Of a DNA stretch of 64,000 nt, positions 22,502 to 34,110 are shown piece after piece. The stretch covers positions 57,020,756 to 57,084,755 of the forward strand of contig CM060731.1 of the NCBI GenBank assembly GCA_030704615.1, read 5' to 3'. Origin of the DNA: Takakia lepidozioides. Lineage: Eukaryota; Streptophyta; Takakiopsida; Takakiales; Takakiaceae. A program made the position numbers and the translations under genes. The notes below the pieces were generated by a model. The model saw only the letters and a list, made by a program, of their open reading frames with translations. It did no database searches and was not told the origin of the DNA. Within the stretch, counting starts at the first letter, position 1. Each line of letters starts with the position of its first letter.

Positions 22502-25500
22502 CACACCCCTACCAACAGGGAGTCGATGTCCTCATCGACTTGTCCATTTTGTAAAAACGAACATCCAAGTTGTGGCGTCCCACATCAAGGAGTTTGTTTC
22601 TGTACCATGGCGTCCCATGGCAAAGAACCAAACCCCACACTTGACTCTACTCTCCACTAGCTAGTTCGGCCGACTTCCTCCAAGTCCCGGCCAAGGGTGG
22701 AGCCTCTCCAGCTCCTCCCAGTGCACTCTTCTTGGCCTACTTCAAGGCCAAGGAACGATCCTCCCCGAGGATCGAATCGCCTTACTGCAACAACATTGCT
22801 TGCGATCGCTCATGATGCCGTTTTTGGCATCACCTTGAGCAAGGATTCACCTGGAACCCTCTTTGACTAGGAAGATAACCTTGAACCAACCATGCGCCCC
22901 AATCACTACAATTGGGTCCGTCTTGGAATGCTGGCCTGAGGTGCGGGAACACGCCGAAGCCGCACTACGACTTCGTCCCGAGGCTACACGATTATAGTAC
23001 GTGAACGGAAGCACGTAGCTTCCGCGTTAGCCCGCACTACAAGGCAACCCCCTCGGTAGCGCAATTATAGTACGCGCACGCGCCAGGTGCGCACTAGCAC
23101 GTGAACTCCCAAAGAAGGCGCAAGTTTCATTGCCCCTTGGATGGGAGTCACCCGATTTCGGCACTGCGCAAACACACGATTACCCAATTTACCTCTCCCA
23201 CTTTTGTAAGCTAGCATGCATTCTACACACTAGCCAACCACACCATGCATCACCATTCCAAACACAATAGGACGCACAATATTTGGAACCCATTTCCTTT
23301 ATAACAAATTTTTGTACAATACAAGTTTTTGCAATCGGATTCCTGAGCTAGCTAAACCGGGCTAAGCATGCATTTCCTCCCCCACGCTCCAAGGTTGATG
23401 TCCCCATCAACGCTTCTTCCGCTTTTGAGGTCGCCCTTCGAAAGCTGCAACCGCCTCGGATGCGTTTCCCATTTCTGAGGCACGCACCCAAGCAAACTTT
23501 GGCAGACTCCTGGTTTGTTCTCCTGCTTGAAACTTTTTGATGGATTCTTTCTTTATTGCTGCACCTTTGTCACCATGAGGAGACATGGGCCACTGGCAGA
23601 TGGTCATGCAGGACTTGATCTCTGGCAAGACCACGGTGACTTTGGTGTCCGGTAATATGGTGATATCATGCTGTCTTATGTTCCATGTCCCTGTCTCCTC
23701 GCCTGCCTGTAGTCCAATTTCATCTCTGGTGTTGGGTCCTAAAATATGCCCTATTTCCTATGAGGGTTGCAGACTTTTGAACTGTTCTTGAAAGGAGTTG
23801 ATGATGGTCTGATTTGCAGTCAAAGATCAGACAATGTCAATGACATTTTAGGCTACATGGGAAGGACCTTTTGTGTGGGCTTTGTGTGTTTGATGTTTGG
23901 GTTCTTAATCTGGGGTTTGGTGCCAATCATTCAGCTCACCACTGCAGGCATGATCCTCCTCTATGTCACTATGTTCCAGGATGGAATCACCGATGATTCT
24001 TTTTTAAGGTGGTTTGATACAAGTTATATGACATGGATGTAGCCTTGTAGCTTTAGCTTATGCAGTGGACCACCGTAGCTCCAGTTTACATCCTCCTGAA
24101 ACAAACAGGGAATCAAAATCGTCTTGTGTAATCACTATTGTGTGAGTGTGTTACTTGAAGGGAATTAGGCACACAGTGGGCAGAAATGACTTCCTCAGAT
24201 ATGGAAGTTAGGTCAACTTGCAGGTATGCTTGCTGGTCGTGCTCACCTGTGCCTGTAGCAATGCCAGGTGGCTTTCCCTGTACTGAGATTGGCTTGTGGC
24301 CATAGGTCTGCCAGAGGCCGATTGTCATGCATTGATGCATCTTGCATGCATGCATCTGTTCCAGCAGGAAAATATCTCATGGAGCAAGCAAGGCACCGGG
24401 TGCTTTCCCGGCTAGATAAAACTTGACAGTTTGTTGTTCTGAAGCAGTTTCCGAGCAAACCCAACCAGTTTTGCCCCTTGTGACTGGAGATTGCAAGCAT
24501 ATCTGCTTATGTCTCTGCATCACCGACAGGTGTGGCCTCCTCTGCCTGCCGTTTCTCCGGTATCTGACTCTCAGAGCATTGGCTGCCTTGTTTGGGCTTA
24601 GATTTTGGGATAGAGTGAATCAGTCCTCAACCTTTCAAACAGCTGACATCTAGTTCGAATCACGAAGCAAGATTGTTTAAGAGATGGATTCTCTATGCTT
24701 TCAACCCGCTTCAGTCACATGAATCAGTGAGCATTGCCTCTGGCAGACCAACACCATTTCTCGGATGTGTGGAGGTAGTGTGGATTGTGGACAGGCGTGA
24801 GCGGGGTAAGTTTATCATCTAATCTCACTACATGGCACCTGCAGTTTCTTTTTCTTTTGCCATGGATCTGTGAAAGTGAATCTTTATGTCCTACATGTTG
24901 GAAATTCTTAGACATGAGACATTCCATCACAGATTCCTGCATGCTAGATTTTGCATGCATCTAACCATTTCGAATGTGCATACTGTATAGCGATTTGCTT
25001 ATCTGTAGCTGCAAGTTATTTGTTCTCCTGTAAGCATAATTGCTACCCAGGATATGACCTACTTGAAAGAATACTGCATCCTACACGCGTCCCTCCAGTT
25101 CATCCAGTATGAGCCGCACTTGAATGGTAAAACAAGGCACGACATGTAAGATTCATCCATCCACGTGAGATGTGTGCATCCATCCACGTGAGATGTGTGC
25201 ATCCATCCACGTCAGCTAGGTTCTCTATCTCCTTCTTTGCTACGTCGTCATTTTCTCGCAAGTTTCTCTCTCTTCACTTTCTGTTTGGCACGCAACGTGA
25301 CTGCAAGCTCCGTTCCTCAGGAGCGACGATCTAGGCTCGAGCAGGTACAACTGGCTGAATGATTCACGTCTATAAGCAGCTCTTTCCTCCCGCTCAATCG
25401 ACCATACAGGCTTGTCTTGCAACTGCGGCCCAGGAGAACTTCCATATGTACTGTTGCAAGTCCATAATAAGCTATCACATGGCACATAGGTAGAGTACTT

Positions 25501-26034
25501 CGACTCCACTACTACGCTCACTTCTCCACTCAGAACCCGTCGAAACATAGCTAACCGTTAAGGTCAATAGTAACCGTTAAGGTCAATAGTCACGTCCACT
25601 GAAGATTGATAGACCAGTAGTGGGCAGAACTCGGAATTTTCATGATTAGCGCCAATGTGCAGTGACGTAAAACACTGGCAAATTTTTTTCTTTGTAATTC
25701 AAGGAACCTCCCTGGCCGCAAGGTTCCCCGATTTACGGGAAGTACCTTCCGCGTTTGGAAGGGTCCCCCGATTTGCGGGGCAAGGAGCGGGAAAGAAAAA
25801 TTTCCCAGTTTTTCACATTGGGGAAAGGTCGTTCCCACGGCCCTTCCTGAATTTTCGAGCACCCGGAACTCGGGCTGATGGCCACATGTGCTCCTCAGCA
25901 CCCCTGATCGAGAGCCTGGATTCTTTCAACAACTCTCGTAGAGGTTACTGCCTCAGGTTTGCTACTGACTATGAAGACAGAACTCATCTTCTGCCATGAC
26001 TTCTAGGGAGCAAGATCAATCTTAATAAAAGAAA
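22502..26034. other. Intergenic; no confident gene
   Basis: 22.5-23.4 kb is non-coding and GC-rich in part, with repeated ATTATAGTACG motifs near 22990-23075; it may be further LTR debris. At 23634-23407 (-) there is a 75-codon basic frame and at 23767-24042 (+) a 91-codon frame with one or two hydrophobic segments. Neither is recognisable. A short tandem repeat lies at 25154-25213. GGTCAATAGT is duplicated at 25563-25590. Confidence 0.35.
25154..25213. repeat. Short tandem repeat, about 23-bp unit, 2.6 copies
   Basis: The unit CATCCATCCACGTGAGATG plus TGTG is repeated twice and then partly. Each unit contains a CACGTG-like G-box (CCACGTGAG), which may be coincidence. Confidence 0.7.
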
Positions 26035-26440
26035 TTGTCGCGTTTACTTGGATCTCAGAGCAAACAAGAAGACGTGATCTGGAGTTTTGAGGATGAAGAC
26101 CCAACCCTAGTGAAAGAGCAAGCAAGTGTTCCACAGGGCATGCTTGATGTCATAAAGATTTACTACAGCCGTGTCTCCGACTTCGATGACATGGCTACCA
26201 CTACCATCAACATAACGCGCTTCATCAAACAGGAATTGAAGCTTACAGCAGCAGCTGACACCGTTGTGGTGAAGATGGGCATAGAGGGGTTTGAATGGCC
26301 AATTCTGGAGAGATGGATCCAGAACCCTACCATGGCAGATATTCTCCGATGAGTTGCTTGTGGAGATCGACACTACCACCACCTCACTCAATGGGCACAT
26401 GTTTGTATTCATCCATGATAAATTGCTGGGTCATCCGTAA
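26035..26440 (+). pseudogene. FkbM-type methyltransferase fragment, frameshifted
   Basis: The frame reads ITRFIKQELKLTAAADTVVV followed by KMGIEGFEWPILERWI. This matches the pattern of FkbM-like methyltransferases in plants, where a VVKMDIEG motif is followed by a short helix. After residue about 104 the frame hits a stop at 26350, but a neighbouring frame continues sensibly with SDELLVEIDTTTTSLNGHMF. That shows a small frameshift near 26345. The N-terminal SAM-binding part was not found. I infer a decayed gene fragment. Confidence 0.5.
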
Positions 26441-26929
26441 TGACTTTGAATCTGTCCACTTCCAGATAGGCTGACGATCATAGGGTGTGCTACCTGCATG
26501 CTGCACCGTCGTTGCTGTTCTTGTGTTGACGGGGTGGCGGCCAGTCAACGGTGCTTTCGTGACGGACCCGATGTCGGTGTCGAGAATTGTGCACGAGTGT
26601 TGTAAGCAATCAGGCTGTGGAGGTGGCCGGACATTGCCCTATTTTTGGTGCGGCTGACAATCGCTATTGCCTCAAGATTTTGTGCTCGAGACTCGAGTTT
26701 CAGTGGAGAGATGCTCGGCATTTTCTTGCATCGGTAATGGGGAACTAGTCTTTCTATGTATATATGTGGGTATCTTGCTATGGATGGTGCTCTTTGGATC
26801 ATTGTCCAAGTAGGTTGTGGGCTCGGGGAGGAGGATGTGAGTTTGGCAGCTGGGAGTGTAAGTGTGAAGGGCGAAATACTAAAGGTGGTTAGTACAATCG
26901 ACGTCTTGGTGGTCAGCTAGCTCCAAGAA

Positions 26930-28345
26930 ATGCATATGCCAAAATTTCCTGGAAAAATGAAGATAATCGTTCTAGTGCTGATGGGGTGTCTAGTAATGCC
27001 GGAGCTGCTGCCTGTTTGCTTTGCTGCTGATGTGTGGGTCACGTACCCGGACCAGAGTCGCTTGATTTCCTGGGATGGAGGCAGGTCTTTCACCGATGAT
27101 GCAGCCGTAACCTCTTCCACAATTGTAGTCGATGAGGGAAGTACATATCAGACCATGGAGGGATTCGGGGCGGCTCTCACTGACTCTGCAGCCTGGTTGA
27201 TCCAGTACAAGCTTTCGACGTCGGACCGCTCGACTGTGATGCAGAACCTCTTCGGATTCGACGATGGCAATGCTGGTATCAGCTACTTGCGCATCCCCCT
27301 TGGTGGAAGCGACATAGCCCTCTCTCACTACACGTACGACGACTGCTCCGGCGACCCTAACTTGACGAGATTCTCCATCGACCATGACCTGTCGTACATC
27401 ATCCCTATTGCACAGCAAGCCAAAACCATCGACTCAAGCTTGAAGTACATGGGGAGTCCTTGGTCTGCGCCGGCTTGGATGAAGACCAGCAACAACCTCG
27501 ACAATGGGAAGCTCGATACTGCGTACTACCCAAACTATGCCAGCTATCTGCGCAAGGTGTATGATGCATATCAGGCCAACAGAGTGACATTCGATGCCAT
27601 GACCATCCAGAATGAGCCTCAATATGAACCTAACACCTACCCAGGCATGAAGTATGAGTGGTACGATGAACTCAACTTCGTGAGAGGTCATCTGTCTGCA
27701 CGAATGAGCGGAACTGGAGTAAAGCTCCTGACCTTCGACCATAATTGGGACATGCTCTGGTACCCCGAAGCGGTGATGAACGAAGGATCTGCGTACTATA
27801 CTGGCTCCGCATGGCATTGCTATGGAGGAAATTATAGCGCAATGGGGCAAATGCATGATGCATATCCTCAAAAAGATATTTACTTCACCGAGTGTTCCGG
27901 GACATTCAGCAATAACGATTTTGGTAGCAACCTGAAGTGGAACATGCAGAACCTCTTCATCGGAGGGATCCGCAACTGGGCCAAAACTGTCTTATTATGG
28001 AGCCTTGCACTGGATCCCTCCGGTAGTCCACACACAGGAGGATGCTCCGACTGCAGAGGAGTGATCTCTATCGATCAGAATTCTTCGCAAGTGACATACA
28101 ACGTAGAATTCTACGTCATTGCTCACTTTGCGAGGTTTGTGTGGCCGGGGGCTGTGCGCATCGGCTCCACGCAATCCTCGGATGGAAACTATATAGGGGT
28201 GGCGTTCAGAAACACCGATGGGCACAAAGCTCTGGTTGTCTTGAACCAGGGAAGTGAATGTGGGACGTTCAAGGTGGTGTGGGCAGGGAAATCCATCTAC
28301 CAGAGCTTGCCTGCCTCAGGGGTTGCAACTGTTTTCTGGACATAG
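26930..28345 (+). CDS. GH30 family glycoside hydrolase (glucosylceramidase / beta-1,6-glucanase type), secreted
   Basis: Single uninterrupted frame of 471 residues ending in TAG. Residues about 10-33 form a signal peptide (Lys, then a hydrophobic run IIVLVLMGCLVM, then VCFAAD). The GH30 barrel follows: MEGFGAALTDSAAW (76-89), SYLRIPLGGSDI (118-129), MGSPWSAPAWMK (174-185). The acid/base is Glu229 in TIQNEPQYE and the nucleophile is Glu321 in YFTECSG. A C-terminal beta domain closes the protein (about 400-471). All catalytic landmarks are present, so it should be active. Three in-frame Met codons (1, 3, 10) precede the signal core; the first is used here, though Met10 is equally good. The family hydrolyses glucosylceramide or beta-1,6-glucan. 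Substrate cannot be told from sequence. The lack of introns and GC-rich coding sequence contrast with the neighbouring host genes. Confidence 0.92.
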   Translation: MHMPKFPGKMKIIVLVLMGCLVMPELLPVCFAADVWVTYPDQSRLISWDGGRSFTDDAAVTSSTIVVDEGSTYQTMEGFGAALTDSAAWLIQYKLSTSDRSTVMQNLFGFDDGNAGISYLRIPLGGSDIALSHYTYDDCSGDPNLTRFSIDHDLSYIIPIAQQAKTIDSSLKYMGSPWSAPAWMKTSNNLDNGKLDTAYYPNYASYLRKVYDAYQANRVTFDAMTIQNEPQYEPNTYPGMKYEWYDELNFVRGHLSARMSGTGVKLLTFDHNWDMLWYPEAVMNEGSAYYTGSAWHCYGGNYSAMGQMHDAYPQKDIYFTECSGTFSNNDFGSNLKWNMQNLFIGGIRNWAKTVLLWSLALDPSGSPHTGGCSDCRGVISIDQNSSQVTYNVEFYVIAHFARFVWPGAVRIGSTQSSDGNYIGVAFRNTDGHKALVVLNQGSECGTFKVVWAGKSIYQSLPASGVATVFWT

Positions 28346-28590
28346 GTATAATAGCGTCTTCAATTTAGCAAATGAGCACTCCACTAACATATGGAATGCG
28401 CACTGGGACTGCAGTAATCGATTCTGTCAATGTATAGATTTCTTAAGCCATGCTGCGGCATTCTATTCTTCAAATTTACATACTTGTTGATGATCCCATG
28501 GATTTATATGACCATCTGAGCAATTGAGCGGTGTGAAGGCCTGGTCTGAAATGCATTCTTTAAACTCTAAGGCCTCGGAAATTACTGCCA

Positions 28591-28933
28591 CTTTACACTA
28601 GGGCCCAAGCCCAAGAAATCCTGGGCCCAATTTCTGCCACTCTTGGGCTGGTCTTGGGCCAACTTCAACGGTCATGATCACACAAAAATAGCCATCCTAG
28701 CATTCTTGGTCCGGGCCAACTTATTAGAGTTGGGTCTCCATTCTAGGAGGGCTCCTTTTTCTTGGTCCGGCCCAAGAAGTTGGAGCCAAAACTTGTGCCA
28801 TGTCGGCAAATGACCCACTTCCATTTTCTTGGGCTCCAGCCGTAGTGTAAAGCCGTTGGGCCGAATTTTCAGGCCTCCGCCAATGGGAATGCTCCATTCT
28901 CAGTTGGTCTTGGGCTTGGGCCCTAGTGTAAAG
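28591..28933. mobile_element. MITE-like element with 26-bp perfect terminal inverted repeats
   Basis: Left end CTTTACACTAGGGCCCAAGC (TIR 28591-28616) is matched exactly by the reverse complement at 28908-28933. The 343-bp interior is non-coding and rich in CTTGGGC/GGCCCAAG subrepeats in both orientations. No clear target-site duplication was found, so the superfamily is open. The CACTA string inside the TIR invites comparison with CACTA transposons. It sits directly against the end of the LTR to its right. Confidence 0.75.
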
Positions 28934-29734
28934 CGGCCAAATTTACAATTTTTGTATTATTGGGAGGGAAAAATTTAAACCGTGGAGCACGCAGGTCACA
29001 TCGAGACCAGATTCATGAACAAACCAACAGCCACTACTAGACTAAACATGAACGAAAATCCTCGTGATGGCGAGTATCCGCGGTAATCAGAGGCCCCCAA
29101 GTAACCCCATGATCCACATCAACGAAAGAAGTAGCCAATCAAGAGAGTAACCTTCCCAACATTAAGACTTGCAGATGCAAGTGAGAAACTGCATAACGCC
29201 AAAGAAGCAAATAGAAGAAGCAACAATCTTCGACCCATTGACCCGGATCAGTATCGGGCAAGGCCTTGTGAAGCCTTAAAACAAGCCTGAAGCATATACT
29301 CCTTTCCTCTCAAGAAGCAAGGTTTCATGACAAAGGGGCGAGCAGAAAGAGCAAGCAACGCGCGAAAGGAGGATCAAACACACGGATCTGACACAAAGCA
29401 GCTCTCATCCAAAGCTTGTACACCAAAATCACATATATACTAACACCCGAGTACACCGCCCTGACCTTGTGTAAGGCGCCGTCTTTATACAAAAGCCCTA
29501 GCTTTAGTGGCCCGCGGCGTGGCGAGGCGTCACAAGCCAAAGCCCTCAGCGCCGCCTTGTAGCCCTGGATCTGATGAAGGGCCAGGATCGAGCCACCAGC
29601 CAAAACTAAACCTAACCTAGATATCATTGTAACGGTTTAACGGCTTTATACGCCAAGAAAATATACTATGGATGTGTATCGTCGTTTTGGATGAAACGGG
29701 CTATTTCTAGGCTAAGCAAATATGGGGCTTTACA
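28934..29734 (-). mobile_element. 3' LTR of the minus-strand gypsy element (family LTR-A)
   Basis: On the minus strand the LTR starts TGTAAAGCCCCATATTTGC at 29734, just after a polypurine-like run (minus strand GTGGGGGGGTAGGC, 29755-29740). It runs at least to the region near 28940. A partial copy of its first 390 bp, in the opposite orientation, lies at 37875-38264. The exact 3' end is blurred by the adjacent MITE, which carries the same TGTAAAG end. Confidence 0.7.
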
Positions 29735-30054
29735 TCTGTGAAGCCTACCCCCCCACAAAAAATCCTGAGCTGAGCGAAGGAAAACAAATAATAGGGAAAT
29801 ATCACCCTCCACTGCTGGGTGAAAAACCTACCAAGGGAAAACCTGGCACCTGCAAGTTGGGCTGAGGACAAAACCCTTGGCTAGGAAAACCGTGCAGGGA
29901 GTACAGATGGTGATATGTCATGAAACTAAAATGTTTTAAGTCCTAGAGAGGTCAAATCCTAGTACCCCAAGAGCCACCATCCGCAAACTAAGACTAAGCC
30001 GCTAAGAAGAGAAGAGGATCAAGCTGAAGTAGATCGGCTAAGAAGATCAAGACA

Positions 30055-31320
30055 TCACCCCACCGTGCGCCCCTCCACATTGATACATGTAAGATCAAAA
30101 ACTAGCTCGAAATGCATCAAGTCTATCAAGGAAATAGGTTCATCCCGCACTTCAGTATTAGAGCCTTGTCGAAGAAAGAGAGCACGTCGCCCACGTAAAA
30201 TCTGATAGATCAAGTATGGACCGTCGATCTTGAGCTTAGATTTGCATGCATACTTGCCATGCTGCAATCGAACGCACACGGTCTGTCCCACCTGAAACAG
30301 GTTAGCATACTTGACACGCTTGTTAAAATTATGGGTCTGGGTTAGCTGAGCCTTACCAATGTTCGTCTTGGCATCATGGATAGGCACCGCATGCAGAGCA
30401 TGAAGATCCTCAACAAAGGTCTCAAGATCAACCGGATCGGCAACAGTAGAGATAAGAGGGGTGGAATGCAAAGGAGAAACACACTTGCGACCATACAACA
30501 ACTCAAAAGTAGTCTTCTTGGTGCTAGCATGCACGGCGGTGCGATAAACAAAGAGAATAGGGGGAAGAAAGGTATCCCACTCCGTGGTAAGTGCGTCATT
30601 CTTCTCCAACATTCGGCAAAGAGTTTGGTCGAAGCGTTCCGTGAGGCCATTGGTCTGGGGATGATATGGGGCTGTGGTGGAATGCTTAACACCGAAATTG
30701 AAGCAAATCACGGTGAGGATCTGGTTACAAAACTCCTTGCCCTGATCTATTAGTATCTCCCGATGACACCCATGCCGCATAAGGATCTCATTGAAGAAGA
30801 ACTGAGCTACAACATCACTAGCCTTGGAACGCAAAGGCCGGACTTCTACCCACTTAGTCAAGTAGTCGGTAGCAACACAAAGGTAGCTTCGACCCTTTGA
30901 TGTGAGTGCGAGGGGTCCTACCAAGTCAATGCCAATATGAGCAAAAGCATGGGTGACGGGCAAAGGCTGCAGCTCATACAAGATCCGGGCCCTAGGGAAA
31001 GCAATGTTAGCACGACAACCTTCACACTTAGAGATGAACTCGGTGACGCCTCGGTGAATTCCCAGCCAATAGTATACCTCTTGGATGCGGGCCACAGTTT
31101 TCTTAATACCAATGTGACCTGCATACAATGAACAATGGAAACGCTCCAATAAAGCATTCAGCTGGCTCCGTGGTGGCACCTCCAAGTAGCATGGCACTCC
31201 CCCTCTAGTGAGCTCCTTGAAAACCTTATCACCCATGAAACGGTGAGTAGACACATGATAGAGAATTTGTTTATGCAAGGACTCGGAAAGGCCAGCTGGC
31301 AAATGCCTTGATTGGTGCAT
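30055..31320 (-). CDS. Gypsy integrase, 421 aa open frame
   Basis: Uninterrupted frame. HHCC zinc domain: FHCSLYAGHIGIKKTVARI, then CEGCRA. The DDE core has IGIDLVGPLALTSKGRSYL, then LIDQGKEFCNQI, then HSTTAPYHPQTNGLTERFDQ. The C-terminal part contains the LFQVGQTVCVRLQHGKY barrel segment. No chromodomain or PHD finger is seen after it, which separates this family from the PHD-gypsy copies. The catalytic acids are intact. The frame is cut from RNase H by stops and a frame change near 31320-31640. Confidence 0.88.
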   Translation of the reverse strand: MHQSRHLPAGLSESLHKQILYHVSTHRFMGDKVFKELTRGGVPCYLEVPPRSQLNALLERFHCSLYAGHIGIKKTVARIQEVYYWLGIHRGVTEFISKCEGCRANIAFPRARILYELQPLPVTHAFAHIGIDLVGPLALTSKGRSYLCVATDYLTKWVEVRPLRSKASDVVAQFFFNEILMRHGCHREILIDQGKEFCNQILTVICFNFGVKHSTTAPYHPQTNGLTERFDQTLCRMLEKNDALTTEWDTFLPPILFVYRTAVHASTKKTTFELLYGRKCVSPLHSTPLISTVADPVDLETFVEDLHALHAVPIHDAKTNIGKAQLTQTHNFNKRVKYANLFQVGQTVCVRLQHGKYACKSKLKIDGPYLIYQILRGRRALFLRQGSNTEVRDEPISLIDLMHFELVFDLTCINVEGRTVG

Positions 31321-31637
31321 CGCTGGAGTAGCGTAGCATATAGCTGATCATCCACGACTGCACTGCACATAAGAGGTAGACAATGGGTTTTAGAGAAGGT
31401 GGTCTGGAGTGCCTGCACCTATGATCTCCAGCCAGGGATACCTTCACCTCATTTGTTACTACTCATGGACAGCCAAATCAGGCCTTGAGGCTCAAACCAA
31501 TAGTCACACCGGAGTGCAGCGGCTGAATCACAACAAACTCGGGGGCCTAGGAAAGAGAAGAGCTGAAACACAACAAGGAACTGCCACCAAACTATCCAAA
31601 TTCTCGCTAAGCGATAGATCCACCACACATGAATAAA

Positions 31638-32950
31638 TCAACCAGGATCATCAAGTAGGCTAGACCAGCCCCAAACAGCCAATATGCCATGTGAATCCAA
31701 GGTCAAGGGGTACTGATCAATACAAAGAAGGTTGAAAAGAGGGGCAGGATCAGGAGGAGGGGCTGCATCAGCAGCAGCAAGGTCATCCAAGGTGAGCATA
31801 GGCCTGCCGACAGGAGGATCAACCCATGTGAGTGCATCAACATTTGTGTTTTCTTTGCACTTCTTGTAGACTGTATCCATGTCAAATTCCTGCAGGTACA
31901 TAGCCCATCTAGCAAGTTTGCCATGAAGTTCCTTTGGCTTAACAAGGGCCTTAAGTGGAAGATGATCAGTCTCCACCACAAACCGGCTACCATGCAAATA
32001 TTGCCTGAAATGCTTCACACCAAATATTAAGGCCAAACCCTCCTTACCAAATATGGAATAGTTCCTTTCATGACGATCAAGACGGCGAGATGCATAAGCT
32101 ATTACATGCTCTTTGCCTTCTACAACTTGACATAAGATTGCAGAGATGACAACATCTGATGCATCAGTCTGAAGCAAGAAAGGCAATTCAAAGTTGGAAA
32201 ACATCAGGATGGGAGCTGAACACAAAGCCTTGCGAAGGGTGTCAAAGGCAGTCTGCTGGGAGAAGGTCCATTCAAACCTGGCATCTTTGCACAACACCTT
32301 GGTTAGAGGGTGAGCAAGCTTGGTAAAGTTCTTAATGAAGCGTCTATAATAAGAAGCTAGACCCACGAAAGATTTGATACAATGTTTATCCTTGGGAATA
32401 AGAAACCCAAATAGACTTAAGCTTAGCAGGATCAGGAAGCAAACCATCCTTGGAGAGGATATGACCAAGAAAGTGTAGCTCATGCATGAATAGTTCACAC
32501 TTCTTTGGCTTCACTTTGAGGCCTGCAGTACGCAATTTGCTGAACACACGCTGCAGGTCAGTCAAATGGGCATCAAAACTGGTTGAATATACATTGATAT
32601 CATCTACATAAATTAAGGCACATTCCCAGCGACGATTTCCCAAGACAATGTCCATGAGGCGTTGGAAGGTGGAGGTGGCATTGCATAAACCAAAGGGCAT
32701 AGTCTCATATTGGTATTTGCCCATGCGACACACAAACGAGGTCTTTTCCTTGGCTGCTTCAGTGAGAGGAACTTGCCAGAAACCAGATGCAAGATCAAAA
32801 GAGGAGAAAATTGTAGCACTATGCAATTGATCCAAGGTTTCATTGATCATAGGCAGAGGGTAGGCATCATTTTTAGTGATGTCATTCAGTTTCCTGAAGT
32901 CAACATAAAAGCAAGTGGTGCCAACTTTCTTTCCAACCAGGACAATAGGA
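31638..32950 (-). pseudogene. Gypsy reverse transcriptase and RNase H, frameshifted
   Basis: RT is read from about 32950 in one frame. It contains VGKKVGTTCFYVDFRKLN, then SSFDLASGFWQVPL, MPFGLCNATSTFQRLMD and the catalytic YVDD box (ALIYVDDINVYS). Near 32390-32500 the frame shifts. The second frame then contains GLASYYRRFIKNFTKLAHPL, PFLLQTDASDVVISAILCQ (RNase H start), YASRRLDRHERNYS and the RNase H end VDALTWVDPPVG. All main motifs are present; only the frameshift and stops break it. Confidence 0.86.
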
Positions 32951-33952
32951 CTAGCCCCTTTGCCTTGAGAAGAGGGTGGTGCCCAACTTGATTTCAGACA
33001 GCACCCCTTGGATGTTGTTGTTGCCTTTGCTGCAATTGCACCACCACCTGTTCCTGATCTCAGTCCTGAAGGTAAGAAACCCTATGCCTATGGCCTCTAG
33101 TCCAAAGCCAGCTTGCACCTCTTGTATCTCAGCAATGGGTAAGGCAGTGATGCGAGCCAGGACTTGCCCTTTCTTAATGGTCACAAGGAAGCGCTCAGGA
33201 TTAGCAATTAGAATCCTGACTTCTTGTCTATATCCCCTATCTATAGCACCTGTGGCTACTAGGCAATGTTTGAGGGCAGTCAATCTCCTCCAGCCTTCAA
33301 CTTCCAGGAAGTGGGCAGCTTGACAGAGGAAGACCAAGCCAAATTTGACCACTTTCTGGGTCATGGCAGGGATGGTTATGTTGAGAGGTGCACGAATCAG
33401 GGTAAAATTCCTTGGAACAGCTATGGGCATCCTTGTTTTACCACCAGTACTAGGAATATGCCATTGATATAAGAGTTGAAGATCAGGCTGAAACTTGTAA
33501 AAATCATTCCAATTGAGGGTGGAGTGAGAGTTTTGTTGTACCTCTTTGACCATGGCTTGGACTTTGGATAGATTGGTTGTAGCAGACCTAGCCTTGAGTT
33601 TCACTGCTTTCAAGGGAACCATGATCTCATGTCCCTCACCATTACTAAAGCGAAGGGAATAGTTTGTCAGGATGATGGTGGCACCAGCTCCAGTCATCCG
33701 GTCAAGGCCTAGCAGGAATTGTTCCCTAATTGTAACTATGTAGGTCACCACCACCTCTTTCTTGTGAATCCTGATGGGCATAGTAACTAATCCCAAAGGC
33801 TCATATCTTGACCCATCAACAATCAAAACCTCAATTCTTGAAGCAAGGCATAGCTTAAGACCAAGGACTCTTACTACATTCAGAGGGAGAGTTGAGATGC
33901 TTATTGCAAAAAATCTAGATGTCTTCAGCTTGGGGTCCACTGATTTAGCCAT
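32951..33952 (-). pseudogene. Gypsy protease region with rearranged flanks
   Basis: 333-codon frame on the minus strand. Its middle reads like the retropepsin core of gypsy pol: VVRVLGLKLCLASRIEVLIV, then FLLGLDRMTGAGATIIL, then a linker to RT. The first part of the frame (about 33952-33890) is the antisense of an inverted RT-leader segment, not real protease, so the DTGA catalytic part is missing. The tail (about 33000-32951) runs out of frame with the RT start. I infer a broken protease. Confidence 0.6.
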
Positions 33953-34110
33953 CCTTCAACATGACATTGTTACAGAGGACCTCAGTATCAAACAATTTGC
34001 TTACCGAGAGAGAGTCAAAGAACGTGCTACAGTCCAAGAGGAAATCCGGAAAATGTTTGATGCTGGTGTGATTAAGCCATTGGCGGAAGCTTCGGCCTCC
34101 ATCAAAGCTC
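33885..34110 (+). pseudogene. Inverted internal pol segment (RT leader) plus short non-LTR-like tail
   Basis: Inside the minus-strand element this piece is coding on the plus strand. It reads EMLIAKNLDVFSLGSTDLAI, then YRERVKERATVQEEIRKMFD and AGVIKPLAEASAS, the usual gypsy sequence just before the RT palm. On the minus strand the next expected residues (SWAPPSSQGKGASPIVLVGK) begin near 32985. The segment has therefore been inverted in place. Directly after it on the plus strand, to 34140, KAPGLDGMPVGW looks like a LINE RT motif, though this is very short. Confidence 0.65.

Noticed and set aside
22127-22664. Several overlapping Pro/Ser-rich ORFs on both strands near 22.1-22.7 kb, also at 45.2-45.8 kb
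   Set aside because: They track the GC-rich solo LTR copies and have no domains; stop-free because of composition.
24640-24665. tRNA T-arm (TTCGAATC) near 24.65 kb
   Set aside because: No acceptor stem, D-arm or anticodon arm can be drawn around it. No tRNA or rRNA gene was found in the window.
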